This document shows positions 48,301-63,300 of a DNA stretch of 64,000 bases, piece by piece. This DNA comes from Agrypnia vestita. Lineage: Eukaryota > Arthropoda > Insecta > Trichoptera > Phryganeidae. Both the position numbers and the translations under genes were made by a program. Each line of letters begins with the position of its first letter. The stretch's first letter is position 1. The DNA lies in the NCBI GenBank assembly GCA_016648135.1, contig JADDOH010023015.1, positions 1-64,000 on the forward strand, read 5' to 3'. The notes under the pieces are model-generated. The model ran no database searches and was not told the DNA's origin. It worked only from the letters and a program-made list of their open reading frames with translations.

Positions 48301-51300
48301 GATTAAATAAATTAATCAAATGCTTTTATTAGCTTATCCTAGTTCTGGAATGCCTTATTGTGAAACATTTCAAAATGCAATAATGTGAGGATGCTACAAG
48401 ATCATATAACTCAATTCTGACAATTTTCCGATTGTGGTTTGTGGTCTTGCTTTGTCATGCAGCAACACGGGTCAAAGTCTGTTTACCAGCACTGGTTTTC
48501 TTCACGGCCAGCTCCTTTATATATTAATATAGTTTGGAAAATGACCATGGGTTGACTTGCAATAATTTTAAGAATTTACCATTCATTTGGGAGTTTAAAA
48601 AACAAAATTACAAAAACGGTAAAAAAAAGAGATTTGCACCACTTCAAAAACAATTTTATCTATCTTTACTGGGAATATTTTCCATAATGTGAAACTCTGT
48701 CTCATGATTGGTATCTGGTAGCTCTAAAATCTTATCGCATGCATTGACCTCTCGAGACCCAAACACAATTACAGAATAATTCATAATAACCAAGGAAATA
48801 TGACAACAATTAGTAATGCTTTAAAGCAGCAGTTCTTAAAGTTACTGCCTAATATTTGAGAAGATTTTATTTTTAGAAAACTACAATTATAGAAAATGAA
48901 AAAGAATTGTGACAAATATGGAATCCCTTATTGTATCAGTTTGTGAACTCCATTAAATTGATTTTTCTAAACATGAAGTCTGTTTTTGAAGAGCATTTAT
49001 CACACCTTATCTACTGGTTTGAAAAATACTTCCGAGAACAATATTGTCAAATTTGCAAGGGTACACAGATGAGTAATTGGGGCGCTGTGGAAAAAGTTCC
49101 AGAAAAATAAAAAGGATGCTCCAACAGCGCCGTGGACCTAAGGTTTGAGAACCATCTAGTGGCGAATATTATATTCCCAAATGACCCAGAACACGTATGT
49201 TCCGATATCAATAAACATTCAAGAATTATTACACGAAATGAAAATATTTAAATAAACAAAGCACTAAGCAAATTAATTACTAGAATTTCTAGAACAAATA
49301 AAAAAATTGTACATCTTGTACAAACACCATTTAATGATTATTTATTCAGATTACACTCGGAACGTTTGTGAATTGACTCGACATTAAATGTTTTATCAGA
49401 ACATGAAAGTTATCGCGCTCTACAGATTTTTGATCCTAAGACCTGGGTTCACAAACATTTCTGGCCCATGCGTTAAGATATAATAAATGTGTTGTTCGTT
49501 CCATATGAATATAGAATGTTATGTAATGTGTAATAAGCTTAGGTGAAAGGAAATAATATTGAGAAGTTAATCAAGCAAAATTTTGAAATATTGCATGAAG
49601 GGCAAATATAAACATTCGTTCGACTGGTGTCTAAGTGCGGGATGGGAATTAAAACATTTTTGGTAAACGTTTTATTAATTGCAATAAAGGTAACAAAACT
49701 TAGTCACTTTCTTTAGGTATCATTTTTCATCCTGCAAGGCAGACAAGTTAATTACAACAAAGGAGGTGCCCATGCACTAGCCATTCAGAATTGAATCTGT
49801 GCAAAATTGAATGTGTAAAAAAAACAAAAAAATATTTTTGCCGCCAATTTATCATTATACATGCACTTTAGCAGTTTTGACACAATATGGAAAGTTAACA
49901 AAATATGTGAGGTAGGTAAATAGGTTGATATTTAAGGAGGCAAAGAACGCTGGTTGAACTGCAATGTTTGTGGATTCACAATTAAGTATTTTCGACTATA
50001 ATTATCATTTTATATAGTATAGATATCTAGCAAAGATGCCAAAAAATATTCAGCAGTTTAATATTTTTTTTATGAAACTCAGTTATTTTACTGAATGTGT
50101 GTTAGATTAGATTGAAAGTTTTTTACAATCAATTAAAACATTTCCTCACTGAATTGGTGTTTTGATTATATAAAAATTTAGGTATGTTAGAATTGATTTG
50201 CAATACGATTATATATTTTTAAGATAAATGAGATTCTATATGATTTATCTATAAGATTCCATAAGAGTGGCAGAATAGGCTATGGGTCTAAATATTACTA
50301 AAAATTATTCATATAAAACGGGTAGTATTTTAAAGCGCTTTACAAAACTTCAAAATTATCAATTTTATTGTTATAATTACAAACAAAAAAATTTAATAAC
50401 AAAAATCAAAGCTGCAAAATAACTTCAGTGGCAAAGGATTTGTACATTGAACATTCACCACCCAACACCACTACCAAGCCAATACCCACTATCATGCAAA
50501 AAAAAATCCCAGATGATAAATCTTAAAGTCTGTTGATATGGAAGGAAAGGATGCTTATACAGGTAACTCGCACTGAATGTGGGGTTCATGCTGCGCTTTA
50601 ATATTTAATAGGTACCACACTAAAATACAATGCCGAGGGTTTCTCCTGACTAATAACCCGTATCAGGACTTCTAAAGCATTATTACACAGTGATTTTGTG
50701 AGTTATTTGAGATTAATAAGTGATTTAATCAATGGTTGGTAACTGATTTTTACAATTTAACAAACAACCGTTAAATCATTTAACAGTTAAAACTTAAGTT
50801 ACCAATCATAGATACAAGCAGATACAAATCTAAATGGTATCTGGCTAAGATGACGGTTTTAACCATCACTTTTTTACACACTGGAATCAAATCAGTGATA
50901 TGAGGCACCATTGGTTACGCTGGAATAAATTTATGTAGCAAACACAACATTTTGATGCTTTTAGTAAAAATAAGATATAAAAATAAGATATTATCATGAC
51001 AACACTACAATGCAAAAAATTCAAATCCAAGCAGTGAAGGTGAATATGTTGAGAGATAAATAGATTCATAAATCAAACATAATAATTTCATTATTTGTCC
51101 CTGTAACTTTGTCATGTTCGTATTTTCGTTTGAATTCACAGCTAAAAAAACAAAATAAAACGACCGAGATGGGGCTTGAGCCCCGGGCCAGCAAACCCGA
51201 AAGCGGTAAGGATAGCGATGTTGCTATCGCCGAGCCTGCATTACCCAAATACAGTAAATATAGGATTTAGCAAAGAAGCAAACTACAGTCGAACTCGGTT

Positions 51301-54300
51301 ATAAGGAGCGCGATGGGACTGTCTAAACATGCTCCTTATAGCCAGGACTCCTAATATCCGGGATAGGTTGATTTCGTGCATAGTTTTTTAAACTAATAAT
51401 CCGAATACTATATAATTAGACTATAGAATATAATTAGATTGATAGAATAACTAAGATTTAATATACTCGTATAGCATATCTTCATTTAATGCCATTAAGT
51501 GGGGTAGGCAGAGATGACTTAAACTGACATTGTCAGATAAGTTTTTGATTTTTTTTCACCAATGCACTTTTCACTTTTAAATATGATGTCAGGTGTCATA
51601 TTATAAAAGAGTCCTGTCGTCAGCGTTATAGATGTCTTCGTCATTGAAACTCTGCCTCAATTCTGACCAAACGATTTCAATCCACTCCCTTGCCATTACA
51701 GAATCGGTAGATGCTGTTTCTCCATTAACTTTTGCATAAACAATATTATGGCAATTTTTTAAACGATCCAGACATCCGTTATTACATTTAAAGTCATCTC
51801 TTCCAAATTATTTTGCGAATTTTTCCGCTTGCGCTTTAACTATTGGCCCATCAATTGAAAATCTAGCGGGTCTTTGAGTACAGAACCATTTTAACAACGC
51901 TTCGTCAACGTCAGTAATTTCGCACTTTCTAAATTTTTTTGATTACGTTAAGTTATTTTCAAGAGCAGCCAAATAAACATTCTTATTTTTTCAGAGCGAT
52001 GAAACTGTAGAAGACGATAGTGAAAACTTTTTACAGTCTTCGGAATTTCGACTTTTTCGCGAACCAAGAGACACTTTCGTTTGTTAGTGGACATGTTTCC
52101 TACAAACAATTCGAGTTTAACTGATTAGCCTTTTAAATGCTAATACAGTAAACTGCATAAAATAAACTGTCACCTCAAACATTTTCAAAACCCCCAATAA
52201 TCGGAATTATATGACAGTTCTCGAACTTCAGTTCGGCATTCCTTTGAAAAGAAATGCCGACGAAATATTGTTTGCCTGCGCACGTGGCATTTTTGGACAC
52301 ACAAGTTTGTGTACATCATAAAATGAACCCTAATTAAGTGCGAGCCGCTTTAAAAGCAAAGTGAACAAGTTTATTGTTTTGAGTACGTATTTAGTTTTTT
52401 TTTCTGTAATCCAAGCAAGTAGAGTCTTTAAAATTTGCTTCGTATATCTGGGAATTGCGCTCCTTATAACCGAGAACGATGTATGGAAATATACGCAAAT
52501 CAAAATGAATTCACAGTTTTGCTCATTATAGCCGAGTTTAACTGTATTTCATGTCGCCCAGCATAATCGCCAGGGTTAAAATATTGGCATTAACAGCTAA
52601 TATCACCATTAACGGCAGGGCAAATATAAAAAAATATATTTTGATAGGTCATTATTAATATTTCATAGCTGTCGGCTGTAAATAAGTAAGTACTTATTCT
52701 TTAGGACTTGGCGGGTAACATAGGCAACATTTCCCCCTATTCTCATACCTCTTCCCCTCCCCCTGACATATTTTCGATGGAAATCTGTACCTCTTGACCA
52801 ATCGGTCTCAAAATTTGGAAACTAATTCTTTAGGACTCGGCGGGTAACATAGGTGACATTTCCCCTCTATTCTTATATTAGAGATGTGACAAAGCCAGCC
52901 GTAATACAATGGATATTGTTTTTTACTGAAATGTATAATTTCGCACATAATTTCACTCAAAATTTGTTTTTGTATGCTATTTTTCTGATTTTTAAGAAAA
53001 ACATTTTTTTAAGATCTCCATTACATGTAACATTATGTTATTATTTTTTCTTTAGCGTTGAAAAATTGTATGACGTGTGTGAATTTAAACTATATTTGTT
53101 TTGTAACATTTTGTTTAATATCAATGTTAAATAATTCAAATAAAAACCGTTTAAAAAAATTATGCGTGTACTTATGTATGCGCGTTAGAAGTTATACTTA
53201 AAAAGTAGAATAAAGACAAAATAATAATAATAATTTCGTTGTCTATCCGTAACTTACTGGAAAGACGACTTAAGATATTTAGAATGTGACAAGCAATCAG
53301 TGCTCAGCTCATGTTGCGCGGTCACACAAGAGATGTTATTAATTACTATAAAGTCGTACATCTGTGAAAATATGGTTAAGTATAAAGAGAATATGGGCGA
53401 TTCCGCTAGAGACGATTCTCGACATCAATTTTTAAATCACAGTATTAGTTATGTTTTTTGATGCTTATACAAAGAAAAACATCTAAATTTAATGAAAAAA
53501 CTTTTTTTTGTACCTAAGCTAATATTTAAATTTTTGACACGCTTAAAAACATTGACATTCGAAGTTTTGATGTAATCTGAAAATCGGTGCCTGGCAACAC
53601 GAGCGCAAAACAGCTGTTACTGTCGATTTGAGGTTTTATTTTACCGGTTAATTTTGTAGTGATAATATTCGCATACTCGTTTCCGCAAAAACATGTAAGC
53701 ACTTGTTAGTAGTTTTTTTAAGATTGTTGACTAAAAGAAGCTATTTTTACCCTGTTGCACCCGCGATATAAAAGATATAAAAGTTTGGTTTTCTCACAGC
53801 AATAAAATGCTAACGTTCTGAAACTTTGTAAAAGTGAGAAGAAATCAAAATTAAACATAGATCAATCGTAATTAAGATAATGTTGTAAGTTGAATTGAAA
53901 TAAACGTTAACTCAAATTGGTTGCACCCGCGATCGTGATATTTAAATCGCGGGTGCGACATTTTTGACTCCTAACATTATGGTGTCCTTTATCATATTTT
54001 ATTGATTAATTAAGTCTTGGATGGTAATATATGCTGTGTGTAATTAGTGTATTATATTAAATAGGTGTTTTTGTCATTATTTCAATCTTTTTTATAGAAA
54101 GATCGGCTAAAATGAGAAAACAACATCGGAAAAAGACTGCTTCACGGAAATAGGATAAAATTGAAAGAAAATGCCGAACTTTATGCAGACCATCTCCATC
54201 GAGAATGGGCTCGTAATTCGAAATGAAGAGAAATAAAAAAAAAAAATGGAGATGACAATTTGAAAATACTGGTCAGAATCAGATCAAAAGAAAGAATGCG

Positions 54301-57300
54301 GGTGTCATAATGAAGAACAAATTCAAATAACAGGCGCTAGATACAGAAATCCTCGCATGTTGGGAAAAGCAGTGGCAAAAGGCATAGAAGATGACAGTGG
54401 CATAGAAGAACAAAAATGTTGAATACCCTAAAATAAGAAACAGTAATTCAAGGAATAAAGTATAATGCATTGGTGCAAATATTTTAAATTAAACACAGAT
54501 TATTACCCAAATACTTTGACAACAGAAAGAAACTTAAGAAGGATTTTCATTAATTCAATACAACAGTGAATAAAAGAGGTTTAAGCACGAGGGCAAAAAT
54601 TTTATTAAAAAAAACTTTTAAATGACTAGATTATGGATTGCAATATGTTCAAATGAAATCACGTAAATCATGTATGGAATAAAAAAAAAAAACGTAATAT
54701 GCCTGCTAGTCCCACCAAAGCAGTGGAAGTTGTAAAAAGAATATCTACTAATTCCAAGTTGCTGTATCTGACAAAAATGACTCCGCTATAGCAATGCCTC
54801 TGAAACTGACGAATGAAGTCAAAAAACAGATTTGCGATTTCTATGATAGGGATGATGTTAGCAGACGAATGCCAGGGATGAAAGATAGATGTTAGAGTAC
54901 AATTTCTGAAGACAATTGACGGTAAACGCTTTCTTGAAATCGTGAATAACATAGCAGACGTTCAATTCGAAGACAATATTACAATATTAGAAGTGCCAGA
55001 GAAGAAAATTGATGGCAATAATATATTAATAAAATTTTCGGCGAATATTGACTTATTTGAAAAGAAATAATTAACATAAGTAACAAAAAAGGCAACTAAT
55101 TAGTAATATACATTATTTGGATCTTTTATTTAATTAATTTATGTACTTATTATGACGTTTATATTCACTGAAGTTAGACGCGTTGCACCCGCGATAATTT
55201 GGCGTTGCACCCGCGATTGCTTTAAAAGTGAATAATTCATTGTATATTTTTATTTTCTATAACTTTTTTTAATTACTTCGGTTGCTTGATTTATCTTTTT
55301 TCAAAATATGAAGAAATATTATAATAAATGTTTCACAATTAACACACTTTTGTGTGCCTGTACTGTAATCTGGAAAGGTGGGGCCGATTTTGTTGCACCC
55401 GCGATGGCACTTTAAATATCCCTCATGACTATATATATATTTTATTTTAATTCTTATAAACAAATTAAGAGAGAACAGGTTAAAATGTAGCCCTTCAAAG
55501 AATAATTTCATGAAAAATGTTTTTTATTTTATTAGTAAGAAGCTTTAAATGCGTCTAAATGTTGCACCCGCGATAATGGAATCGCCCATATAGAAATAAA
55601 AAATATCTGAATTATCTTTTCAAAATGTAAGACTTTCACGAAAGTAACTTATATTGAATATTTAAAATTAATTCGCATTAATAAAAGTCAAATAAAATGA
55701 TAAGCATCCGTATTTTGAACTGAGCAAAATTGCTATTTCTGTATCTTGACAGTTATTGTATTACATTGTGATGCCGTTATTTTGACGTTTTATGTTTGAC
55801 AGGTTTGAAATTAATGAATTCAATCAATTAGAAAGCTCATTACTCGTAATTATGAATACATTAACATTTGTTTACGTTTTAGGGCTTTCTGATTGATTGA
55901 ATTCATTAATTTCAAACATGCCAAACTTAAAACATCGAAATTATTGGCAATATAATGTTATACATACCTGTCAAGATTGGGATAAAGATCTGACATTTCA
56001 ATATTGCTATTTTCAGAATAGCACAGATTAACTTTATAAAAAGCATTATATATTTTTCAAATTTCTGAAGGGTGATAGTGCAAAATGATTAAACATTTTT
56101 TTTACTTATATTGAAACGAATGTATTTTTAATATCCTACATAAGTAACTTAAATAATAATAAAAAACGGAACATATAAACGTAAAACATTATGATTAATA
56201 AACATAATAACAGAAGATATAAAGTTGTTACAACATACGGAACATCAAACGGAAGGACACCTATTCGGATACTATGAAACATAACGGAACATAAAAATGG
56301 AATAGAACAATTCATAAGAACAGTATATTTAAAAAAACATAATAACGAACATATAAACATATCATAACAAACAAATTTTTACAAAAGAAATCATAAAGTC
56401 TGATTATGAAAACTGGAGAAAATGATTATTAGAAAAGATTAACAACTGACCATAATAAACGAATATAAAAACATTCATGCACGTACTCATGTAAGCGGTA
56501 AAAGTAATATTTAAAAACTAAAATAAAGACAAATTATATATTAATGATGCTCAAAGTATTGATCATTGTCTATTACTTTATTGAATTTTATGAAAATAAT
56601 GAAAACTCATACTTACAGAAATGTAACCTCAAACATCTAAATATAATAATTTGGTTGTCTATTTAACGGAACATATAAACGAAAACAAAACGATTAATTA
56701 AAACAGGGTATTTAACATAATACAACATATAAAGATGTTATAAAAGGAAAAAATAGGATTTGTTAGATCGGATTATATGAACTGGGGAAAAACGATTCAT
56801 AAAAAATATCAACAATTGACCACAATAAATAAAAATATATAACGACAGACGACAAAAATGAAGCATATAAACAGTTCCGTAACAGCCGGAGGACAAATTA
56901 ATAATCGGTGGGACGCACTTAAATAAAAAAAACTAAAATATTCGAGAATATTTTTCGTCTATAAACGGCGAGCAATCGCAGTTTAGTTTGTCACAACAAT
57001 AGAGAACGACCACAGATAAAGTGACATTGCATTTCATTTTAAACATAGATTTTAAGTAATTACTAACTTCTTTGTTAATATAAATCTTTATTAGCGTGCA
57101 TCCGTACTGGTTACAGTGAGAACCAATTTTACTTTCTCAAAAATGTATTGAAAATAAACAATTCGTCTTTCTATTATTTCAATAAGTGGATTTCCATTTA
57201 AATATAAAATTGTGTATTGAAAGATGCACTGGCTATTTTATAAGTCACATAGACCATCAGTCAGGCAATTTGGTGATAACGGCGTTAAAAAAAGTGTCGA

Positions 57301-60300
57301 AATTTATAAAAGTAGTAATTTTTAATATGATTAAATGTACTTAATCTCAATGTTTTGTTATTTTTTTAAATATTTAAATTGTTCCATTATGGAAATAAAA
57401 TGCCCAGGTACAATAGCCGGCAAACATCTTGAAATTTTACGGCTTAGGAAGTTTGCACATGTACCATTCCACCAACGAGACCCAAATTTTGTCTTCTGCG
57501 CATTCCCCCACTGTGCCAAAGAATTTCAAGAAGTTTGCCGGCGCCTGTACACAGCGTAACATGACAGATTGGCTTTTAGTATTTTCATTCCTTAAAATTA
57601 GCGAAAAAAAAATTAAAAGATATCTATAAATTTTTCCATCATATCTTTACTAATCGAAGATTCTAAATCGCACATTATTCAATATCCGTTTCACTGAAAA
57701 AAAAAATGCAGTCAAAATATAATAGTGTGGTACCGAACAAATACGTCGATTGAAATGATCTCATCACTAATTCTTTGTGGCGTAGTTTGAATCGTTTGAA
57801 TTGATTCAAATATAAATATTTGAAACGCTCTTTAAAAGTATTTAAGCCATGTTCTTTCGGAATGCTATTTGTAAAACCAATTCCTTGCATTAGTAACTTT
57901 CGTTTTCTGACATTTGTATAATGTTTACGACGCATTTGAGATATAATTTATATAGAATCGCGGGACAGCAGCCTGCCGGCGTTCACCGGCCGGCGTTCGG
58001 CCGTCGTCTGAAAGGATATTTTTGTTCACTTTTTATGGGTTCTGTTATTGAATTATTTAAAATTTTTGGGCATAAGGTATATTTTTTGAATATTTTTGTA
58101 TTAATGACAATGAAATTATCTTAATACCAATGTAAAAATTAATCAAAAAATTCAATTCATTTACAGTTTTTTGGACGCTGCAATATAGGAGACGGAACAT
58201 GAATTTTTATCTTTTTGTAAACATTGTATTTAACAACCTACCCAAAAATAATAATATATTTTCCCCCAAACTTTCTGTTGAAACTATTTTTATTCAATTT
58301 ATAAAAAAAATATGGTCTTTATATGGAAATATTTTGAGAAAAAGTGTACCAAAGATAACTCTATTGCTAGAAAGATTAAATAGGGCTTCTGGATAATATT
58401 TTTCTTGTGATAATAAAATAGTATTTTGTTAACTCTTTTTAAACAAATGCTTAAGAGTGAATGGATCTTTCATAATAAAATTAATTTAATGCATGTTTAG
58501 CTGTAATTTTGGCAACAAGATTCGAAAATTTTACACCAATTTGACTGTTTAGACTGCAAAAACGTGAATCATGTACTATGGCGCCTTAACCCGTGCAACG
58601 CCGGGTATGAACAGCTAGTTAGTAATATTCTGCGAATCAATATGGATAATGTGGGGTAATGTTTTCATTCATAATTTTTATTATAAAAATATGACTATTA
58701 AGACGCATATAATTGGTTGTGCCCATAATTCGCATGTTTATTGCAGTGTCGTAGTATTTGTACATCTGGGTATCTGGGTGACACATGTAGGCATGACTAA
58801 TGAAGTGTTTTAGCGGAAATTGAAAGTGTTGAATTTCAAAGTCATTTTTATACTCTCAATATACCAATAAGAGTAGCTTGTTGGTCCTGTGGTTAAGACA
58901 CTCGCCTCGTGATCCAAAGGTTGCAGGTTCGAACCTCACTCCAGACTAGCAAGTTAAGTCTTATTTTCATAGCACAAGCGTTTAGCTTAGTTTGAAAATA
59001 GTAAGAATATTGATGTGACACGTATTCCGTGTTCGCATCCCTATTTAAAAAATATATATATATAATTCTTTTTTTTTTTTCATAGGTATATTTTCTAAAC
59101 CAAAGTTAAGGGGTTATTCGATAAAAAAAAAAGTGGGTATATTGCTGAAGAAGCACTTTCGTACCATAATTAATGCAATTGCAATGGCACTATCCAAAGA
59201 AAATTTGAACATTATAGATAAATTTTATGCAGCGAGTAGGAAAAAAGGCAAAGCATACAACAAACGACTCTTTCATTGAAATGAGATACTAATGGAAAGC
59301 AAATTATAAACAAGTTTTAATCATATAATTTACATTTTAATTAAGGTTTGTTTTATTTACTATCCAATGTATTTAATTAAAATATTCATATATGCATTTT
59401 TTAAATAAACAATCATGTAAAATTTCTTTTAAATTGGTTACTGGATGACCCCGGATGATTTTCACTAAGGAGTGAACGCATCCCCAGTGTTAAGCAGAAG
59501 CCACCTGTGGTGTTATATTTTTTGTTATGGAAGAAGTAAGGTATTAAGTTGAGGAAGGGGATGTGATGAATATTTTTGTGGGATCTGACCTGATCTCCCG
59601 CCCCAACATCTTCATCCGACTTATTCTCATGCACTCCAGCTGCGATGTTCGGCGACTGTTGATCAAGAGCCAGGAGGATGCTGCAAGTCTTGTGGTCGAA
59701 ACCTGTCGTATGACCAGGACACGGAATCTTAATAAAAGCATGCAACCCAGTGAGCGGTGCGTAATGAAACTTACACAGCTCCGCCACAAAACCCACTTAT
59801 TCATAAATGTTGCTAGATCTATTAAACTTTCATCAAAAAATGTCTGTAATTTTATTGCATGGTTAAGATTTGTCTTTTTTGTTCACACTATGTTTATACA
59901 GGATATCTCTTAGCAAGAACTTTGTAAAATTCTTCAATTTTTAATATAAAATATTCTTACACTTTGGGTGAGATAAGTGATGTTTTACGTAAAACGATAC
60001 ACTATAGTGCATTAAAAAGGTATCGGAATAGCACTATGGTACATTAAAAATAATTCACTTTGATACAAGTCAAATATAATGGAAAAAACCATACAAGAAA
60101 TATTTTTGCTAGGTTTTAATTGTTTTATATGGCTTTTATCAAAGCGAATGAATTTTTAATATTCATTATAAATAATGTTCATGATAGAACACGTTTTACA
60201 GAAATATTGAAGAAAAAATGCATATTTTGATGTTGCTTATCTCCTTAACTGTTGATATTTCACCCAAAGTGTAGAGAATTTTTTCTATCCTAAGTCAAAT

Positions 60301-63300
60301 GAAGACTTTGCTACTAACTGTATATAAGTTTTATTCCGAATTTCACACTAAAGATGATTGTGTGAGTGAACTGTCCAATATTCCCCCATATTCCGAAAAT
60401 AGCAGAATTGGGATCTTAAAGACTGTTATCCCAACACTTAATAGATGAAAAAAATAATTAATAAACGAGTTGCATGCATACATCGGTGTTCGTCATACTC
60501 AAATAAGATTTGTATATTTTCATGTATATCTCTCAAAGTAAATAGCTTTATTTGCAGTGTCCGATGTCTGTAATGCCTTTAGAAAAGAGATTCATTTCTC
60601 CGATACCTTCTTATCCAGGCGGTCTGGCCCGACAAAGCTTCAAACGGATTAACAAAATATCTATCGCACACGTAACTTCACAATTCTTATGTTTCGACTA
60701 AAATTACATGAAATAAGTACTAATGCTGTATTTGAAGCCTATAGAAAAAAGATTATTTCATGTGCACTATGTAAAATTACGGCAAAATTGTCGTTGTCAC
60801 GTTGGACTCGTATTTATATTTTGACAAATAACTGTCATGTACTTCGTTCTCCCTTTCACTCTCTCTCAAGTAGAAACTGAAAGAAACAAACACCGACATG
60901 TACCTATGTCTCATTTATTCTTGTCTATGAAGTGTTGGAATAACAATATTAAGATCCCAATATTACTATTTTCAGAATATGGCCGATTGCTATGTTACGC
61001 AACATTTGAAATTCTTATGTTAATGATATGTCTCACTAGTGCAAATGTCAGAATAAGGGAGCTGGATGTGGCCAGATCCTCTTCTAGAATAAATGGGTTT
61101 TGTTGTTGCACTGTAAAAAAATCCCTTACATATTTATTATACCACCAATAATATAATAGTATCTGTTCTTAGTATGTTCAATGAGGAATCATATGTTATG
61201 GATGGTTAATGAATTAAGAATAATGATTTAATTGAGGCAATGATAAGAATATTATTGATACACACCAACACATCGAAGATAACCATTTTTTTTTTAAATA
61301 TGCATACAATAAATAATAAATGCCAGCAGGGAAAGAACAAAGAGAAAAATCAAGTAACTAGATAAATAACACTGGTGTAGGTATTTTCATGTTTTTGATT
61401 AAACATGAACAATATTTAATTCCATGGTATTTATTACAATTCATTCTAAATCAAATTATACAAATAGGACGTTAAGAATGGTTTGTAAAATGACTAGTTG
61501 AAAATCAAAACCTGGGTAGCTCCACAAACTATTTTTACAGCACATCAAAGAAAACATCTCGGTTATAACTTGAATAAGATGATTTTTAACAATAGCTTCA
61601 GATTGATACGATAGTTAACAATATTTAAAATGCAGGAATATGCCATTGAAATCTAAAAAAAAAATGATGGTGTTTGGGTATATTTTGATACTCAACTACT
61701 ACTCGAATATGATTATGATTAAAATTATGTCCCCAGCATAAGAACGATATTATTACAATATACAAATAAATAACAATAAACAACTGTATTATAATACTAC
61801 CAGATCATGCATCCTATGAATTTTATGTTTGAAGATTCCCGAAGCATGCCGAAGACAATTGATGAAATTTTCATAAATAGGTTAGGTACTCGACAGATCG
61901 GTTCCTTATTCAAACATACATATTTTGTTCTTCAATAGTTGCAAAATTTATAGCACATTATTTACATAAATAATAAGAAAACATTTTTGTATAAACCACT
62001 AATCTATTGAATTATCAACACGTCTGATATTATGATTAAAGAGTTTAAATAGCATTAACTCTTCTGAATTTTCTAATCATCTTTTGGAAAATAACCATTC
62101 TTTTGATAATAACAAGGGCTTACTAATTTTACATAAAAATAACATTTGATTATATTTGAACAAATTAGAAAACATGTTAACAGCAAATTAAATATTATAA
62201 ATAACAAGGTCTTCTTTGCAAATAGTTACCTTTTTACCTGTTACATGCCAATATCGTGTATACACGACGGAACGCGTACTGAACGCACGGCTTTCAGATC
62301 AGTTCTTAATTAGTTATTCGTCCCTCATATTTATTTTTTATGTCTATACTTTGATTTTTAATTAAATTTTTAGTATATGTTGTATCTTAAAGAGGCGACC
62401 ATCAGCCCCGAAAAATGTCGATGATTCAATAAATTAATGGTTTAGGCAAAATGTTTTCATGTTAATTATATAAATATTTTGATCTGTTCCACCAGTTCTC
62501 GAAGTCATATATAATTCCAGGACCTAGAAAAAGGTCAGGCAGGCCCCATCAGTTATACTGACTGCACAAACACATAAGCTGGACAAGGTCTTTCATGAGA
62601 GCAGGCTGATGTTTGCCCCGCGTGAGATATTTCCCATTAAGTACCTGGTCGCCGGCACCTATATCCATTTCGGACCTGTCTGTATGTACGCCGTCGGCAA
62701 TATTAGGACTCTGCTGTTCTAGGGCCACCAGCAGGTTGAGGGTTCTCCAGTCAAATCCTGAGTATTCCGTCAAAACATTGTCAGAATTTTCTCACAGTAA
62801 ATGCCAATCAAAATATTTATTTTAAACGCTATATATAACAGATAACTGTGCAGTGCAGTCATAATCACAATGATTAGCATATGTCATGGACTCACTGAGA
62901 AAGCTCATCTTGTGTGTCACTAAAATATAGCAAAATTGCATCATATTTTCATTACTAACTATATACAAACACTGTAGCTTCAATATTAATTACATATTTT
63001 GTACACAGAATGGATGACCTGTCAAGTTAGACAAAAATGAAGTCTACAAGTATCCCCTTTACAATAAATTCCTCAACAAATTATATTCACATTATATTAT
63101 TTATAACTATGAGAATATGTATGTTGAAATCTTCCAGCTCTACTGTCAGAACTCGGGTTAAGGTCACATGTCGCGTAAATCAATATGAATGCAACACATC
63201 TCTGATAACTAATAAATTTCCCAGAACAAATTTTATAAGACGTCATTTTCGTCCAATCACAGTTGCAAAAACTAACCTACACATTTATACTAACGGAGAA

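Noticed and set aside
53754..55574. CRISPR-like array (repeated GTTGCACCCGCGAT)
   Set aside because: Spacing is irregular, one copy is inverted, and the motifs lie within the inverted ends of a eukaryotic transposon.
58872..58960. Free-standing tRNA gene
   Set aside because: It has pol III boxes, but the acceptor stem does not close cleanly and a conserved non-tRNA body follows that recurs at 12506-12600. It fits a SINE.
59563..59913. Plus-strand 116-residue ORF
   Set aside because: It is a shadow of the proximal alternative SAM synthetase exon on the other strand.
60689..61151. Plus-strand ORFs of 63 and 104 residues
   Set aside because: They lie in the spacer and right arm of an inverted repeat within an intron, with no domain and no splice support.
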